This document shows, in pieces, positions 13,715-24,205 of a stretch of 64,000 bases of DNA (position 1 is the first letter of the stretch; every line of letters begins with the position of its first letter). The translations under genes were made by a program, and so were the position numbers. Origin of the DNA: Rhizobium sp. Q54 (lineage in GTDB: Bacteria > Pseudomonadota > Alphaproteobacteria > Micropepsales > Micropepsaceae); assembly GCA_945860165.1 (NCBI GenBank), contig CAMAPL010000007.1, positions 46,307 to 110,306 on the forward strand, read 5' to 3'. The notes beneath the pieces were generated by a model. The model saw nothing but the letters and a program-made list of their open reading frames with translations. It searched no databases and was not told the origin of the DNA.

Positions 13715-14500
13715 CTATTGTCTCAAGCCATAGCCCTTGGCATACAGCCGCCACACGGTTGCGCCCAGCGCGACCAGCAGAAGCACGGTCAGCCCGACGC
13801 CAAGGCCGGGCGGCGTTTCGTCAAAGCCGATCATCGCGCCGCGCAGGCCGTTGATGAAATAATAGAAGGGATTAGCCCAGGCCAGCCAGCGCAACCAGTC
13901 GGGCAGCATCCCGACCGTGTTGAACACCCCGCCCATCATCGAAAGTGGCGTGAGGAAAAACACCACCGGCATGTTGAGTTGCTCGAAACTCTTGGACCAC
14001 AGGCCGACGATAATACCGAGCAGCCCGAACACCGCCGACACGCTGACAATCCAGAACAGGAACAGCGGCCAAGAGGCGACATGGGTGGCATCGAAGAACA
14101 GGCCCATCAGCATGATACCGAAGCCGGTGACCGAGGCGCGTAGCACCACCACCGACAGACTGCCCGCGATCATTTCGGCATAGGAGAGCGGCGCGACCAG
14201 CGTCTCCTCGATGAATTTAATGAAGCGCGAAAAATAGATCGCCGAGGAGGATTGCAGGAAGGCGGCATTGACGACGTTCATCATCACGATGCCCGGCAGC
14301 ACGAATTCCAGATAGCGATGGCCGCCGATCTCGGTGATGCGGCCGCCGACCACATGGCCGAAAATAAAGATGAACAGCAGCCCCGAAATCCACGGCGCCA
14401 CGAACACCTGGATCGGCACCCGCATCATGCGCGACACTTCGCGCCGCACGATGGTGTACAGCCCGATCCAGTTTGTCCCCATGGGTGTGTTGGCTTCCAT
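13715..14500 (-). CDS. ABC-2 type transporter permease
   Basis: A 261-aa integral membrane protein with about six hydrophobic segments (for example GLLFIFIFGHVVG and WPLFLFWIVSVSAVFGLLGIIVGL). It ends in a region typical of ABC-2 exporters (GMLPDWLRWLAWANPFYYFINGLRG). The start is the ATG at 14500; the longer ORF in the track is an upstream frame overlap with the ATPase gene. It is paired with the ATP-binding gene just upstream. Polysaccharide or drug export are both possible. Confidence 0.9.
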   Translation of the reverse strand: MEANTPMGTNWIGLYTIVRREVSRMMRVPIQVFVAPWISGLLFIFIFGHVVGGRITEIGGHRYLEFVLPGIVMMNVVNAAFLQSSSAIYFSRFIKFIEETLVAPLSYAEMIAGSLSVVVLRASVTGFGIMLMGLFFDATHVASWPLFLFWIVSVSAVFGLLGIIVGLWSKSFEQLNMPVVFFLTPLSMMGGVFNTVGMLPDWLRWLAWANPFYYFINGLRGAMIGFDETPPGLGVGLTVLLLVALGATVWRLYAKGYGLRQ

Positions 14501-14502
14501 GG

Positions 14503-15252
14503 TTATTCCGCCGCCACGTGATCGGCTTGCGCGCCCGTGGCCACCAGATAGGCCTGTTCCAGGCCGCCCGGCTCGCCCACCATCTCGTCCTTGGTGCCTT
14601 CGCGCACCACGAGGCCCTTGTTGACGATGGCGATCTGGCGGCAGAGGCGTTCGACCTCCTCGAGATAATGCGAGGTGAGCAGGATGGTCTTGCCGTCCTT
14701 GTTGATCTCGGCGAGGTAGCGCCACAGAACCCGCCGCAGTTCGACATCCACGCCCGCGGTCGGTTCGTCCAGGATGATCAGCTTGGGATCGTGGATCAGG
14801 GCGCGCGCCAGCACCACGCGGCGCTTGAGGCCACCGGATAATTCGCGGAACTGCTTTTTCTGGTGGAGGATCAGCTCGAACCGCTCCATCAGCATGTCGG
14901 TGCGTTCCTTGCGCGCCTTGGCGGCCATGCCGAAATAGCCGCCCATCCAGTCCACGATCTGGCGCGGGGTGGCGAAGGGATCGACGTTGAATTCTTGCGG
15001 GCACAGCCCGACCAGCCGGCGCGCCTCGCGATAATCCTTCACCGCATCGATGCCGAAAATCTCGATCTTGCCCGCGGTCGGCTCGGCGATGCCGGTGATG
15101 CAATGAATGGTGGTGGATTTGCCCGCGCCATTGGGGCCCAGGAACGCGAAAAATTCCCCTTCGGGCACGGTCAGGGAAATATCCTCAACTGCCACGGTGC
15201 CACGGGCATAGACCTTGCGCAGATGGGATATGGAAAGGGCGGGGGCTGGCAT
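14503..15252 (-). CDS. ABC transporter ATP-binding protein
   Basis: A 249-aa nucleotide-binding subunit with Walker A FLGPNGAGKSTTI, signature ELSGGLKRRV, Walker B LIILDEPTAGVD and the H-loop in ILLTSHYLEEVE. This is the DrrA/CcmA-like class that partners with ABC-2 permeases. The start MPAPALSISHLRKVY at 15252 is preferred over the upstream ATG at 15288. The permease begins 2 bp after its stop, so the two are one operon. Confidence 0.93.
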   Translation of the reverse strand: MPAPALSISHLRKVYARGTVAVEDISLTVPEGEFFAFLGPNGAGKSTTIHCITGIAEPTAGKIEIFGIDAVKDYREARRLVGLCPQEFNVDPFATPRQIVDWMGGYFGMAAKARKERTDMLMERFELILHQKKQFRELSGGLKRRVVLARALIHDPKLIILDEPTAGVDVELRRVLWRYLAEINKDGKTILLTSHYLEEVERLCRQIAIVNKGLVVREGTKDEMVGEPGGLEQAYLVATGAQADHVAAE

Positions 15253-15291
15253 GGGCACCTTATATGGAGTGCCCCCCGATTTTGCCAATGC

Positions 15292-15825
15292 TCAATAATC
15301 GCGGGGTTTGGCCTTCGGCGCGCCCCAGTTATGCACCGGCGGCAGGTCGGCATCGCCGCCGCCTGGCGTGATCGGCCGCCCGCCATAGCCCCCCAGATTG
15401 ATCAATCTGTCGTACAGCACGATGGCGCCCGCCATGCCGACATTGATGGAGAATCGGGTGGGGATTTTCACCACGAATTCGCAGGCCGCCAGGACCTGCG
15501 GCGACAGAGAATAACGCTCGGCCCCGAAGACATAGGCGGCGCGAGTGGGATGGCGGAAGCGCGGCAGCTCCACCGCATCGTCGGTGATCTCCACCCCCAC
15601 CAGGCGGCAGCCCAGCGGCAGGCGAAAGTCATCCGGCTTTTCGAAGGAATAGAAGGGCAGCACACCTTCGGCGTTGCTGGTGTCGCTGTTGGCCTTGGAC
15701 AGGTTGAGGCGCGGCGCGATGGAAAAGAAGAAGCTGGCGTCAAAGGCATGGGCGATCCGGACCAGATTGCCCAAATTCATCGGCTTGGAAACGCCTTCGA
15801 TGCCGACCCCGAAATACCCGCGCAT
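15292..15825 (-). CDS. TrmH-family RNA 2'-O-methyltransferase (SPOUT)
   Basis: A 177-aa SpoU-fold protein. The conserved motifs are NLGNLVRIAHAF (motif 1), YVFGAERYSLS (motif 2) and IPTRFSINVGMAGAIVLYD (motif 3). These enzymes methylate ribose 2'-OH groups in tRNA or rRNA; the target site is not readable. The internal ATG at 15825 (MRGYFGVGIEGVSKP) is preferred to 15834. The gene is divergent from the Nramp-like gene. Confidence 0.88.
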   Translation of the reverse strand: MRGYFGVGIEGVSKPMNLGNLVRIAHAFDASFFFSIAPRLNLSKANSDTSNAEGVLPFYSFEKPDDFRLPLGCRLVGVEITDDAVELPRFRHPTRAAYVFGAERYSLSPQVLAACEFVVKIPTRFSINVGMAGAIVLYDRLINLGGYGGRPITPGGGDADLPPVHNWGAPKAKPRDY

Positions 15826-15904
15826 GCCCCTCACCTACCCGATTCAGTCGCTATGCGCCAACGCTGGCAACCAAAAGCCGTTGCCGCATGCTAACCTCTG
15901 TCCC

Positions 15905-17200
15905 ATGTGCGCTCCTGCGCCCAAAACCGGCCTGAAAGCCCGCCTCCATCAGGCCCCGCTTCTCAAGCGGCTGGGACCGGGCCTGATCACCGGCGCGGCG
16001 GATGACGATCCCAGCGGCATCGCCACCTACAGCCAGGGCGGGGCGCAGTTCGGCTTCAACCTGCTCTGGACCATCCCGTTGACCTTTCCGCTACTGGCAG
16101 CGATCCAGATGATCAGCGCCCTGATCGGCCGCGTCACCGGCCGGGGGCTGGCCTACAATATGGGCCAGGTGATGCCGCGCCCATTGGTGCTGGGCCTGCT
16201 GGCACTTCTGTTCATCGCCAACACCATCAATGTCGGCGCCGACCTGGCGGCGATGGGCGCGGCGGCGAAGCTGGTCACCGGTCTCAGCCAGCATGGCTTC
16301 ACGCTTTTCTTCGCCTTCCTGTCGCTGGGGCTGCAGCTTTTCATCCCGTATCGCCGCTATTCCCGCTTCCTGATGGTGCTGACATTCAGCCTGCTGGCCT
16401 ATGTCGCCGTCATGTTTCTGCTGCCGCTGGACTGGAAGGAAATCGGTGCCGGCCTGATCGGTCTGCATCCCAATCTGACCGAAAGCAACGCCACCACCAT
16501 CGTCGCCATCTTCGGCACCACCATCAGCCCTTATCTTTTTTTCTGGCAGAGCGCCCAGGAAGTCGAGGAAGTGGACCAGAATGACGACGAGCATCCGCTG
16601 ATCGACCAGCCGCGCGAAGGCTCCGAAGCGATCAGCCGCATCCGCGTGGACACCATCGCCGGTATGGCAATATCCCATCTGATCGCGCTCGCCATCATGA
16701 TCGCCACCGCCACGACCCTGCATGCGCATGGCGTTACCGACATAAACTCCGCCGCCGATGCGGCACAGGCCCTGAAACCCATTGCCGGGCATTTCGCCTT
16801 CGCTTTGTTCAGTCTCGGCATTATCGGCACCGGCTTGCTGGCGGTCCCGGTTCTGGCCGGATCGGCAGGATATGCGGTGGCGGAAGCAGCAGGCTGGCGA
16901 ACTGGCCTCGACAACATGCCCTGGCAGGCGCGCGGTTTTTATACGGTGATCGGCGCGGCGGTGCTGCTGGGACTGGGCGTGGGTTATGTCGGCATCGATC
17001 CGATCCAGGCGCTGTACTGGAGCGCGGTGCTGAACGGCGTCATCGCGGTGCCGATGATGGCGGCGCTGATGGTGGTGGCCAGCAACCGGCGCAAGATGGG
17101 CGAATTTCGCGTCGGTCCGGTGCTGGGCAGTCTGGGCTGGCTCACCACCGCGATCATGGCGGCGGCGGCGATCACCATGTTATATGTGACGTTCAAGTAA
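15905..17200 (+). CDS. Nramp-family divalent metal transporter (atypical motifs)
   Basis: A 431-aa protein with about eleven hydrophobic segments. TM1 carries DDDPSGIATYSQGG where canonical Nramps have DPGN, and the TM6 region reads TTISPYLFFWQSAQE and lacks the metal-selecting Met of the canonical MPH motif. It therefore belongs to the Nramp superfamily but may have different ion selectivity from MntH. The start is the ATG at 15905 (MCAPAPKTG); upstream residues in the ORF track overlap the divergent TrmH gene. Confidence 0.88.
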   Translation: MCAPAPKTGLKARLHQAPLLKRLGPGLITGAADDDPSGIATYSQGGAQFGFNLLWTIPLTFPLLAAIQMISALIGRVTGRGLAYNMGQVMPRPLVLGLLALLFIANTINVGADLAAMGAAAKLVTGLSQHGFTLFFAFLSLGLQLFIPYRRYSRFLMVLTFSLLAYVAVMFLLPLDWKEIGAGLIGLHPNLTESNATTIVAIFGTTISPYLFFWQSAQEVEEVDQNDDEHPLIDQPREGSEAISRIRVDTIAGMAISHLIALAIMIATATTLHAHGVTDINSAADAAQALKPIAGHFAFALFSLGIIGTGLLAVPVLAGSAGYAVAEAAGWRTGLDNMPWQARGFYTVIGAAVLLGLGVGYVGIDPIQALYWSAVLNGVIAVPMMAALMVVASNRRKMGEFRVGPVLGSLGWLTTAIMAAAAITMLYVTFK

Positions 17201-17210
17201 TTCGTTTCTC

Positions 17211-17303
17211 CTTGGCCGGGCTTGACCCGGCCATCCAGAGTCACAAACTGCAAACAGTGAGATTTCACTGCTCTGGATGGCGGCTCAAGGCCGCCCGTGG
17301 TGA
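17211..17303. repeat. REP-like palindromic intergenic repeat
   Basis: Contains TGGCCGGGcttgaCCCGGCCA followed by an outer inverted pair CATCCAGAG ... CTCTGGATG. A related core, ATGGCCGGGtcaagCCCGGCCAT, recurs at 30692-30714, so this is a dispersed family. Confidence 0.75.
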
Positions 17304-17313
17304 GGAGAGAAGC

Positions 17314-17574
17314 ATGCATATTCTGGGCTGGATTGTGTTCGGCGCTTTCATCGGCTGGCTGGCCAGCGCCATCATGGGCGCGCGCGGCGGCGGCTGCATG
17401 GTCAATATCGCGCTAGGGCTTGTCGGCGCGCTGGCTGGCGGCTTCCTGTTCCAGACGCTGAGCCCCGGCTTCAATTACGAACAGCAGGGCTTTATCGTTT
17501 CATCGCTGGTAGCGGTGATCGGCGCCATCATCGTGCTGGCGATCTGGAACGCGATCAACGGAAGGTCGCGCTGA
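17314..17574 (+). CDS. GlsB/YeaQ/YmgE-family (transglycosylase-associated) membrane protein
   Basis: An 86-aa protein with three hydrophobic stretches and the typical Gly-rich opening HILGWIVFGAFIGWLASAIMG, then IALGLVGALAGGFLF. Members are small inner-membrane stress proteins of unknown mechanism. The ATG at 17314 follows the purine-rich GAGGAGAGA; the track start at 17212 lies in a repeat. Its stop overlaps the next ATG by one base, so translation of the two is coupled. Confidence 0.85.
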   Translation: MHILGWIVFGAFIGWLASAIMGARGGGCMVNIALGLVGALAGGFLFQTLSPGFNYEQQGFIVSSLVAVIGAIIVLAIWNAINGRSR

Positions 17575-18002
17575 TGCGCAACACGGCTTTTCTGCTGGCA
17601 GCAAGTCTGTGTCTGCCGGGCGCGGCGAACGCCGCCGCACCTTGCGACGGCATCTGGCAGAAACCGCTGGCCCAGGGACAGGCGCTGCTGAAAAAGGCCG
17701 CGCCGCAAATCAAGGGCCTGCCGAGCAAGCCAAAAGTTTTTGAAGTCATGCAGACGGCGAACTGGAGCTTGGTCTGGGCCGATTTCTCCGATTCCGAACA
17801 CGGCGGCTACTTCCTGCAGGGCGACCGCTATGTCACGGTCTGGGGTGGGGTCGACGCCGGAGAAAGCGAAAAAGAGATCGCGGGCTGGGCGATGAAGCAG
17901 AGCAAAGCCATGCCGCCGCCGCTGGCACGCTGCTTTGGCTGGTATGTGGTGACCGGCCGCGAACAAGGCCCGCCGACCCGTCCCAATCCCTTCAACCGCT
18001 GA
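17574..18002 (+). CDS. Secreted protein of unknown function
   Basis: A 142-aa protein with a signal peptide (MRNTAFLLAASLCLPGAANA, cleavage near ANAAAP). The mature part has two Cys residues (PCDGIW and ARCFGW). I do not recognise a domain. It is translationally coupled to the preceding GlsB-like gene (TGATG overlap), so the two are probably an envelope-associated pair. The start is well supported by the signal peptide. Confidence 0.75.
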   Translation: MRNTAFLLAASLCLPGAANAAAPCDGIWQKPLAQGQALLKKAAPQIKGLPSKPKVFEVMQTANWSLVWADFSDSEHGGYFLQGDRYVTVWGGVDAGESEKEIAGWAMKQSKAMPPPLARCFGWYVVTGREQGPPTRPNPFNR

Positions 18003-18031
18003 TCAGGACGAGGCTTGCGGGACAACTCCAT

Positions 18032-18112
18032 TGTCATTCTCGCGAAAGCGGGAATCCAACTTCTTTGACAATGCCAGACCAAAGTTGGATGCCCGCTTTC
18101 GCGGGCATGACA
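18032..18112. repeat. REP-like inverted repeat
   Basis: TGTCATTCTCGCGAAAGCGGGAATCCAACTT faces AAGTTGGATGCCCGCTTTCGCGGGCATGACA across about 18 bp. It lies between the convergent secreted-protein gene and thiC and could also act as a bidirectional terminator. Confidence 0.8.
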
Positions 18113-18120
18113 GGTATTGG

Positions 18121-20041
<1,921 letters not shown>

Positions 20042-20078
20042 AAAGCGCCAGCATATCACCTTCTCACCGCAACTAAAG

Positions 20079-20211
20079 TGTCATTCCCGGCCGAGCATTG
20101 CGTGAGCAATGCGAGGGGAAGGGAACCTAGGTGGAAAGACCGGGCCGGATCCATCCACCTGGGTCCCCTTCCCTCACGCAAGCCTTCGGCTTGCGCTCGC
20201 CGGGGATGACA
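20079..20211. repeat. REP-like palindromic element
   Basis: Begins GTGTCATTCCCGGC and ends GCCGGGGATGACAT, with internal inverted pairs (ACCTAGGTGGA / TCCACCTGGGT and GGGGAAGGG / CCCTTCCC). It fills the gap between the thiC riboswitch and the creatininase gene. Confidence 0.8.
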
Positions 20212-20222
20212 TGCAGGCGTGT

Positions 20223-20969
20223 CTAGCTGGCGGCAAACTGTTTGAACTCGGCGATCACGCCTTTTACCGCTGCTGCCACGATTTTTTCGCCGGCTTCTAT
20301 GCTGGCCTGGCTGGGATCGGAGCCGATGCGCCCGTCCGGGAAGCGGCGGCGATAGTCGTCGGCATCCAGGATGGGACCGTTGGGGGCTATGCGCGGCGTC
20401 ATGGTCACGGACTTCACCGCTTCCGGATAGCCGAACCAGGTCACCGAGACTTCCGACGGGGTGGCATGGCTGCCCTCGCCCACCGGGAACAGCTGGCGGC
20501 ACAGGTCCATCAAGCCGGGCACTTCCCACCAGTTGCGCAAGCTGCAGCGCAGCGGCGGACGATTATCCCCAGCGCGCGCAAACGTGACACCGTGATAGAT
20601 TTCGGAAAAGGCCGCGGTGATGGTGGCGATATTGCCGCCATGGCCGTTCAGCCAGTAGATGCGCTCAAAGCCGTGCCGCGTCAGGCTCTGCGTCCAGTCC
20701 AGCATGGCCGCGATCATGGTCGAGGGGCGCAGGGTGATGGTGCCGGCAAATCCCATGTGATGCTGCGCCTGCCCGACATTGAAGGTGGGGCCGATCAGGA
20801 TGCCGGCCTCGTCGCCGACGCGGCGGCTGATGATTTCCGGGCACAGCGCATCGGTGCCCAGCAGCCCGTTGGGGCCATGCTGTTCGGTCGAGCCGATGGG
20901 AATCAGGATCGCCTTGGATCGGGCGAGATAGGCCTCGACCTCGGGCCAGGTGGAAAGATGAAGTTGCAT
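20223..20969 (-). CDS. Creatininase-family amidohydrolase
   Basis: A 248-aa metalloenzyme of the creatinine amidohydrolase superfamily. Metal-binding motifs are visible as [17 protein letters not shown] and [11 protein letters not shown]. The family includes enzymes acting on creatinine, FAPy compounds (ArfB) and mycofactocin precursors, so the substrate is uncertain. The ATG at 20969 is chosen; the longer track ORF runs into the divergent acs gene. About 70 bp separate it from the acs start. Confidence 0.85.
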   Translation of the reverse strand: MQLHLSTWPEVEAYLARSKAILIPIGSTEQHGPNGLLGTDALCPEIISRRVGDEAGILIGPTFNVGQAQHHMGFAGTITLRPSTMIAAMLDWTQSLTRHGFERIYWLNGHGGNIATITAAFSEIYHGVTFARAGDNRPPLRCSLRNWWEVPGLMDLCRQLFPVGEGSHATPSEVSVTWFGYPEAVKSVTMTPRIAPNGPILDADDYRRRFPDGRIGSDPSQASIEAGEKIVAAAVKGVIAEFKQFAAS

Positions 20970-21038
20970 AAGACGCCTTGCGAGGAACCGGGCGATGATA
21001 GCACCATCACGGCCGAGGCAAGCCCAAAAGAGATTGCG

Positions 21039-22973
21039 ATGTCCGAGAGCCTGATCCCGGTCCCTGAAGAGTGGAAAAAATGCGCCTTCATGACCAAGGC
21101 CCAGTATGAGGCGGCCTATGCGGAATCGGTGCGCGACCCGGACGGCTTCTGGGGCAAGGAAGCCGCAAGGCTGGACTGGCTGACGCCCTTCACCAAGGTG
21201 AAGAATGTCAGCTGGGACCCGGACAACCTGTCTATCAAATGGTTCGAGGACGGGGCGCTGAATGTCTCGGCCAACTGCATCGACCGCCACCTCGCCACAC
21301 GCGGCGACCATACCGCCATCATCTGGGAAGGCGACGACCCGAACGACAGCAAGCACATCACGTACAAGCAGCTTCATGCCGAAGTCTGCAAGTTCGCCAA
21401 TGTTCTCAAAAACCGTGGCGTCCGCAAAGGCGACCGCGTCACCATCTACATGCCGATGATCCCGGAAGCGGCCTATGCCATGCTGGCCTGCACCCGCATC
21501 GGCGCGGTCCATTCGGTTGTGTTTGGCGGTTTCTCACCCGACTCTCTTGCGGGGCGCATCATCGACTGCGACAGCAAGATCGTCATTACTGCCGATGAAG
21601 GCGTGCGCGGCGGCAAGCCGATCCCGCTGAAGAAAAACACCGACGACGCCGTGGCCAAGGCCGGGATCGTCACAAGCGTAATCGTGGTGCGTCGCACCGG
21701 CGGCAAGATCGAAATGAAAGCCGGCCGCGACGTCTGGTATCACGAGGAAGCGGGCAAGGTAGCGGCCGATTGCCCCGCCGAGGCGATGAATGCGGAAGAC
21801 CCGCTGTTCATTCTTTACACCTCCGGCTCCACCGGAAAGCCCAAGGGGGTGCTGCACACCTCGGGCGGCTATCTGCTGTGGGTGGCGTGGACGCATCAGT
21901 ATGTGTTCGATTATCACGACGGCGACATCTTCTGGTGCACCGCCGATGTCGGCTGGGTCACCGGCCACAGCTATATCGTCTATGGCCCGCTGGCCAACGG
22001 CGCCACGACATTGATGTTCGAAGGCGTTCCCAACTATCCCAGCGTCTCGCGATTCTGGGAGGTGATCGACAAGCACAAGGTCAACATATTCTACACCGCG
22101 CCCACCGCCATCCGCGCCTTGATGCGCGACGGCGATGCGCCGGTGAAGAAGACCAGCCGCGCCTCCCTGCGGCTGCTGGGTTCGGTGGGCGAGCCGATCA
22201 ATCCGGAAGCCTGGTCCTGGTATCACCGGGTGGTGGGCGACAGCCGCTGCCCGGTCGTGGACACCTGGTGGCAGACCGAAACCGGCGGCATGTTGATTTC
22301 GCCCCTGCCCGGCGCCACGGATTTAAAGCCCGGCTCCGCCACCAAGCCCCTGCCCGGCGTGGTGCCGCAACTGGTGGACGCCGAAGGTGTGGTGCTGGAA
22401 GGCGCGGCCAGCGGCAATCTCTGCATCACCGAAAGCTGGCCCGGCCAGATGCGCAGCGTATATGGCGATCACCAGCGTTTCGTGGACACCTATTTCAAAA
22501 CCTATCGCGGCAAGTATTTCACCGGCGATGGCTGCCGCCGCGATGAAGACGGCTATTACTGGATCACCGGCCGGGTGGATGATGTCATCAATGTCTCGGG
22601 ACACCGGATGGGTACCGCCGAAGTCGAGAGCGCGCTGGTGGGCCACCACCATGTCGCCGAAGCCGCGGTGGTGGGCTATCCCCACGATATCAAGGGCCAG
22701 GGCATCTATGCCTATGTCACGTTGAAAGCAGGCGTCGCCAGCAGCGATACACTGCATGCCGAACTGAAGGCCTTTGTAGGCAAGGAAATCGGCCCCATCG
22801 CCAAACCAGACGTGATCCAGTTCGCGCCGGGCCTGCCCAAGACCCGTTCAGGAAAGATCATGCGCCGCATCCTGCGCAAGATCGCGGAAGGCGATACGTC
22901 GAATCTGGGGGATATCACCACCCTGGCCGATCCATCGGTGGTGGAAGATCTCGTCAAGAACGCGAAAAAATAG
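21039..22973 (+). CDS. acs: Acetyl-coenzyme A synthetase
   Basis: Activates acetate to acetyl-CoA through an acetyl-adenylate. The AMP-binding signature [13 protein letters not shown] is present, as are the [11 protein letters not shown] motif and the C-terminal catalytic Lys in TRSGKIMRR, the site that is acetylated in regulated Acs enzymes. At 644 aa it has normal length. The start MSESLIPVP at 21039 is preferred; the track extends 310 codons upstream through the antisense of another gene. A small membrane-protein gene follows directly. Confidence 0.96.
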   Translation: MSESLIPVPEEWKKCAFMTKAQYEAAYAESVRDPDGFWGKEAARLDWLTPFTKVKNVSWDPDNLSIKWFEDGALNVSANCIDRHLATRGDHTAIIWEGDDPNDSKHITYKQLHAEVCKFANVLKNRGVRKGDRVTIYMPMIPEAAYAMLACTRIGAVHSVVFGGFSPDSLAGRIIDCDSKIVITADEGVRGGKPIPLKKNTDDAVAKAGIVTSVIVVRRTGGKIEMKAGRDVWYHEEAGKVAADCPAEAMNAEDPLFILYTSGSTGKPKGVLHTSGGYLLWVAWTHQYVFDYHDGDIFWCTADVGWVTGHSYIVYGPLANGATTLMFEGVPNYPSVSRFWEVIDKHKVNIFYTAPTAIRALMRDGDAPVKKTSRASLRLLGSVGEPINPEAWSWYHRVVGDSRCPVVDTWWQTETGGMLISPLPGATDLKPGSATKPLPGVVPQLVDAEGVVLEGAASGNLCITESWPGQMRSVYGDHQRFVDTYFKTYRGKYFTGDGCRRDEDGYYWITGRVDDVINVSGHRMGTAEVESALVGHHHVAEAAVVGYPHDIKGQGIYAYVTLKAGVASSDTLHAELKAFVGKEIGPIAKPDVIQFAPGLPKTRSGKIMRRILRKIAEGDTSNLGDITTLADPSVVEDLVKNAKK

Positions 22974-22974
22974 C

Positions 22975-23139
22975 GTGCTGGTATTTCTGTATTTCTTCGC
23001 GGCGATGGGCGTCGGCTACTGGGCGAAAATCCACGGGCGCAATCCTGCCTTGTGGCTGGTGCTGGCCGTGGTGCTGACGCCGCTGGGCGGCAGCATCGCG
23101 CTGATGCTGGCCGACCGCACGGGATGGTTTCGCTATTAG
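22975..23139 (+). CDS. Small membrane protein (54 aa), unknown function
   Basis: Too short for the ORF track. It starts with GTG one base after the acs stop and ends TAG at 23137-23139. It has two hydrophobic segments (VFLYFFAAMGVGYWA and LWLVLAVVLTPLGGSIALML) separated by a short polar turn (KIHGRNP), a plausible hairpin membrane protein. Codon usage matches neighbours. Its end overlaps the end of the convergent 55-aa gene by four bases. The call rests on composition and placement only. Confidence 0.55.
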   Translation: MLVFLYFFAAMGVGYWAKIHGRNPALWLVLAVVLTPLGGSIALMLADRTGWFRY

Positions 23140-23303
23140 GGCTTCTTGACGTTCACGGTGATCGCGGGCGTCGGCGAAGACGCGCCGCTCTTGTGGGAAT
23201 CCCACATGAAAAAGCCGACAATGCCGACCCCGACCAGCAATGCGCCGACGATAAAGGACAGAAAGGCGTTGCTGCCATTGCCCAAACCGGTTTCCGTTGC
23301 CAT
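23136..23303 (-). CDS. Small single-pass membrane protein (55 aa), unknown function
   Basis: MATETGLGNGSNAF leads into one hydrophobic helix (LSFIVGALLVGVGIVGFFMW), then a short polar tail ending VNVKKP. The ATG at 23303 is preferred to the track start at 23333 because a purine-rich GGGAGAATTTC precedes it. I recognise no family. It sits convergent to the acs-linked small protein and in the same direction as the downstream-reading pterin dehydratase set. Confidence 0.55.
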   Translation of the reverse strand: MATETGLGNGSNAFLSFIVGALLVGVGIVGFFMWDSHKSGASSPTPAITVNVKKP

Positions 23304-23367
23304 GAAATTCTCCCGTGGAACTGTCATGACCAAACGGCCTCACCCGTCTGTGGTTCCGCAGTTTCCG

Positions 23368-23670
23368 CTATTTACCGCCGCCCATGGCCGCATAGCCGTC
23401 CATGGCGGTGGCGAGGTCGATGTCTTTTTGCGTCACACCGCCGGCATCATGGGTCGCCAGGGTCACATCCACCTTGTTGTAGACATTGAACCATTCGGGA
23501 TGGTGATCCATCTTCGCCGCCAGCAGGGCGCAGCGCGTCATGAAGGCAAAGGCGGCGTCGAAATCCACGAACTGGAATTTTCGCACGATCGCCTCGCGGT
23601 CCTTGGCCAGCGCCCAGTCCGGCAGACGCTTCAGCGAAGCCTTCAGCTCTTCAATCGTCAGCTTCGTCAT
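23368..23670 (-). CDS. Pterin-4a-carbinolamine dehydratase
   Basis: A 100-aa PCD/DCoH-family protein. The active-site motif [20 protein letters not shown] is intact. It dehydrates the 4a-hydroxy-tetrahydropterin produced by aromatic amino acid hydroxylases. Its start overlaps the end of thpR by 20 bp. No phenylalanine hydroxylase gene is in the window, so its partner is elsewhere or it has another role. Confidence 0.92.
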   Translation of the reverse strand: MTKLTIEELKASLKRLPDWALAKDREAIVRKFQFVDFDAAFAFMTRCALLAAKMDHHPEWFNVYNKVDVTLATHDAGGVTQKDIDLATAMDGYAAMGGGK

Positions 23671-24205
23671 AATGGCCTCCTAGGGGATACTCTTCTTCCA
23701 CGCGATAGACGCTGCCGTCGCTGGTCAGCAGGCTGGAATAAAGCGCAAACGCCCCGACTTCAAATTCGGCACTGGTATAGAGCGCGTTATATTGCAGCCA
23801 CTCCACCACCTTGTCCGGGTCGGAATGGCCGAGCCGCGCCACCGTCACATGCGGCGTGAATTTGTGTGAATCCGGGGCCTGGCCGACCCAGCGAATGGCA
23901 GCGTCCACCTTACGCTGCAGATGATCCAGCGCCGGATTGGGCCGCGCCGCCGCCCACAAAGAATGCGGCTGCTTGTTGCCGAACTGCCCGACGCCATGCA
24001 GCTGCACGGTAAAGTCCGGCGCCTCGATACCTGCCAGCGCATCGTCAATCGCATCGACGTCCTCGCCGTTCACCTCGCCGATGAAAAGCAGGGTCAGGTG
24101 CAACTGTTCTCGGCTTTGCCAGCGCGCCCCCGGCACGCCGCCCTGGATCAGCATCAGGGACTCAGCCACGCCACGCGGAATCGCCAGGGCCACGAACAAT
24201 CTCAT
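23651..24205 (-). CDS. thpR: RNA 2',3'-cyclic phosphodiesterase
   Basis: A 184-aa 2H-phosphoesterase. The two catalytic HxTx motifs are HLTL (near residue 36) and HVTV (near residue 118). The family hydrolyses 2',3'-cyclic phosphate ends on RNA and was long annotated as 2'-5' RNA ligase. It overlaps the murJ end by 4 bp and the pterin dehydratase start by 20 bp, so the set is translationally coupled. Confidence 0.92.
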   Translation of the reverse strand: MRLFVALAIPRGVAESLMLIQGGVPGARWQSREQLHLTLLFIGEVNGEDVDAIDDALAGIEAPDFTVQLHGVGQFGNKQPHSLWAAARPNPALDHLQRKVDAAIRWVGQAPDSHKFTPHVTVARLGHSDPDKVVEWLQYNALYTSAEFEVGAFALYSSLLTSDGSVYRVEEEYPLGGHYDEADD

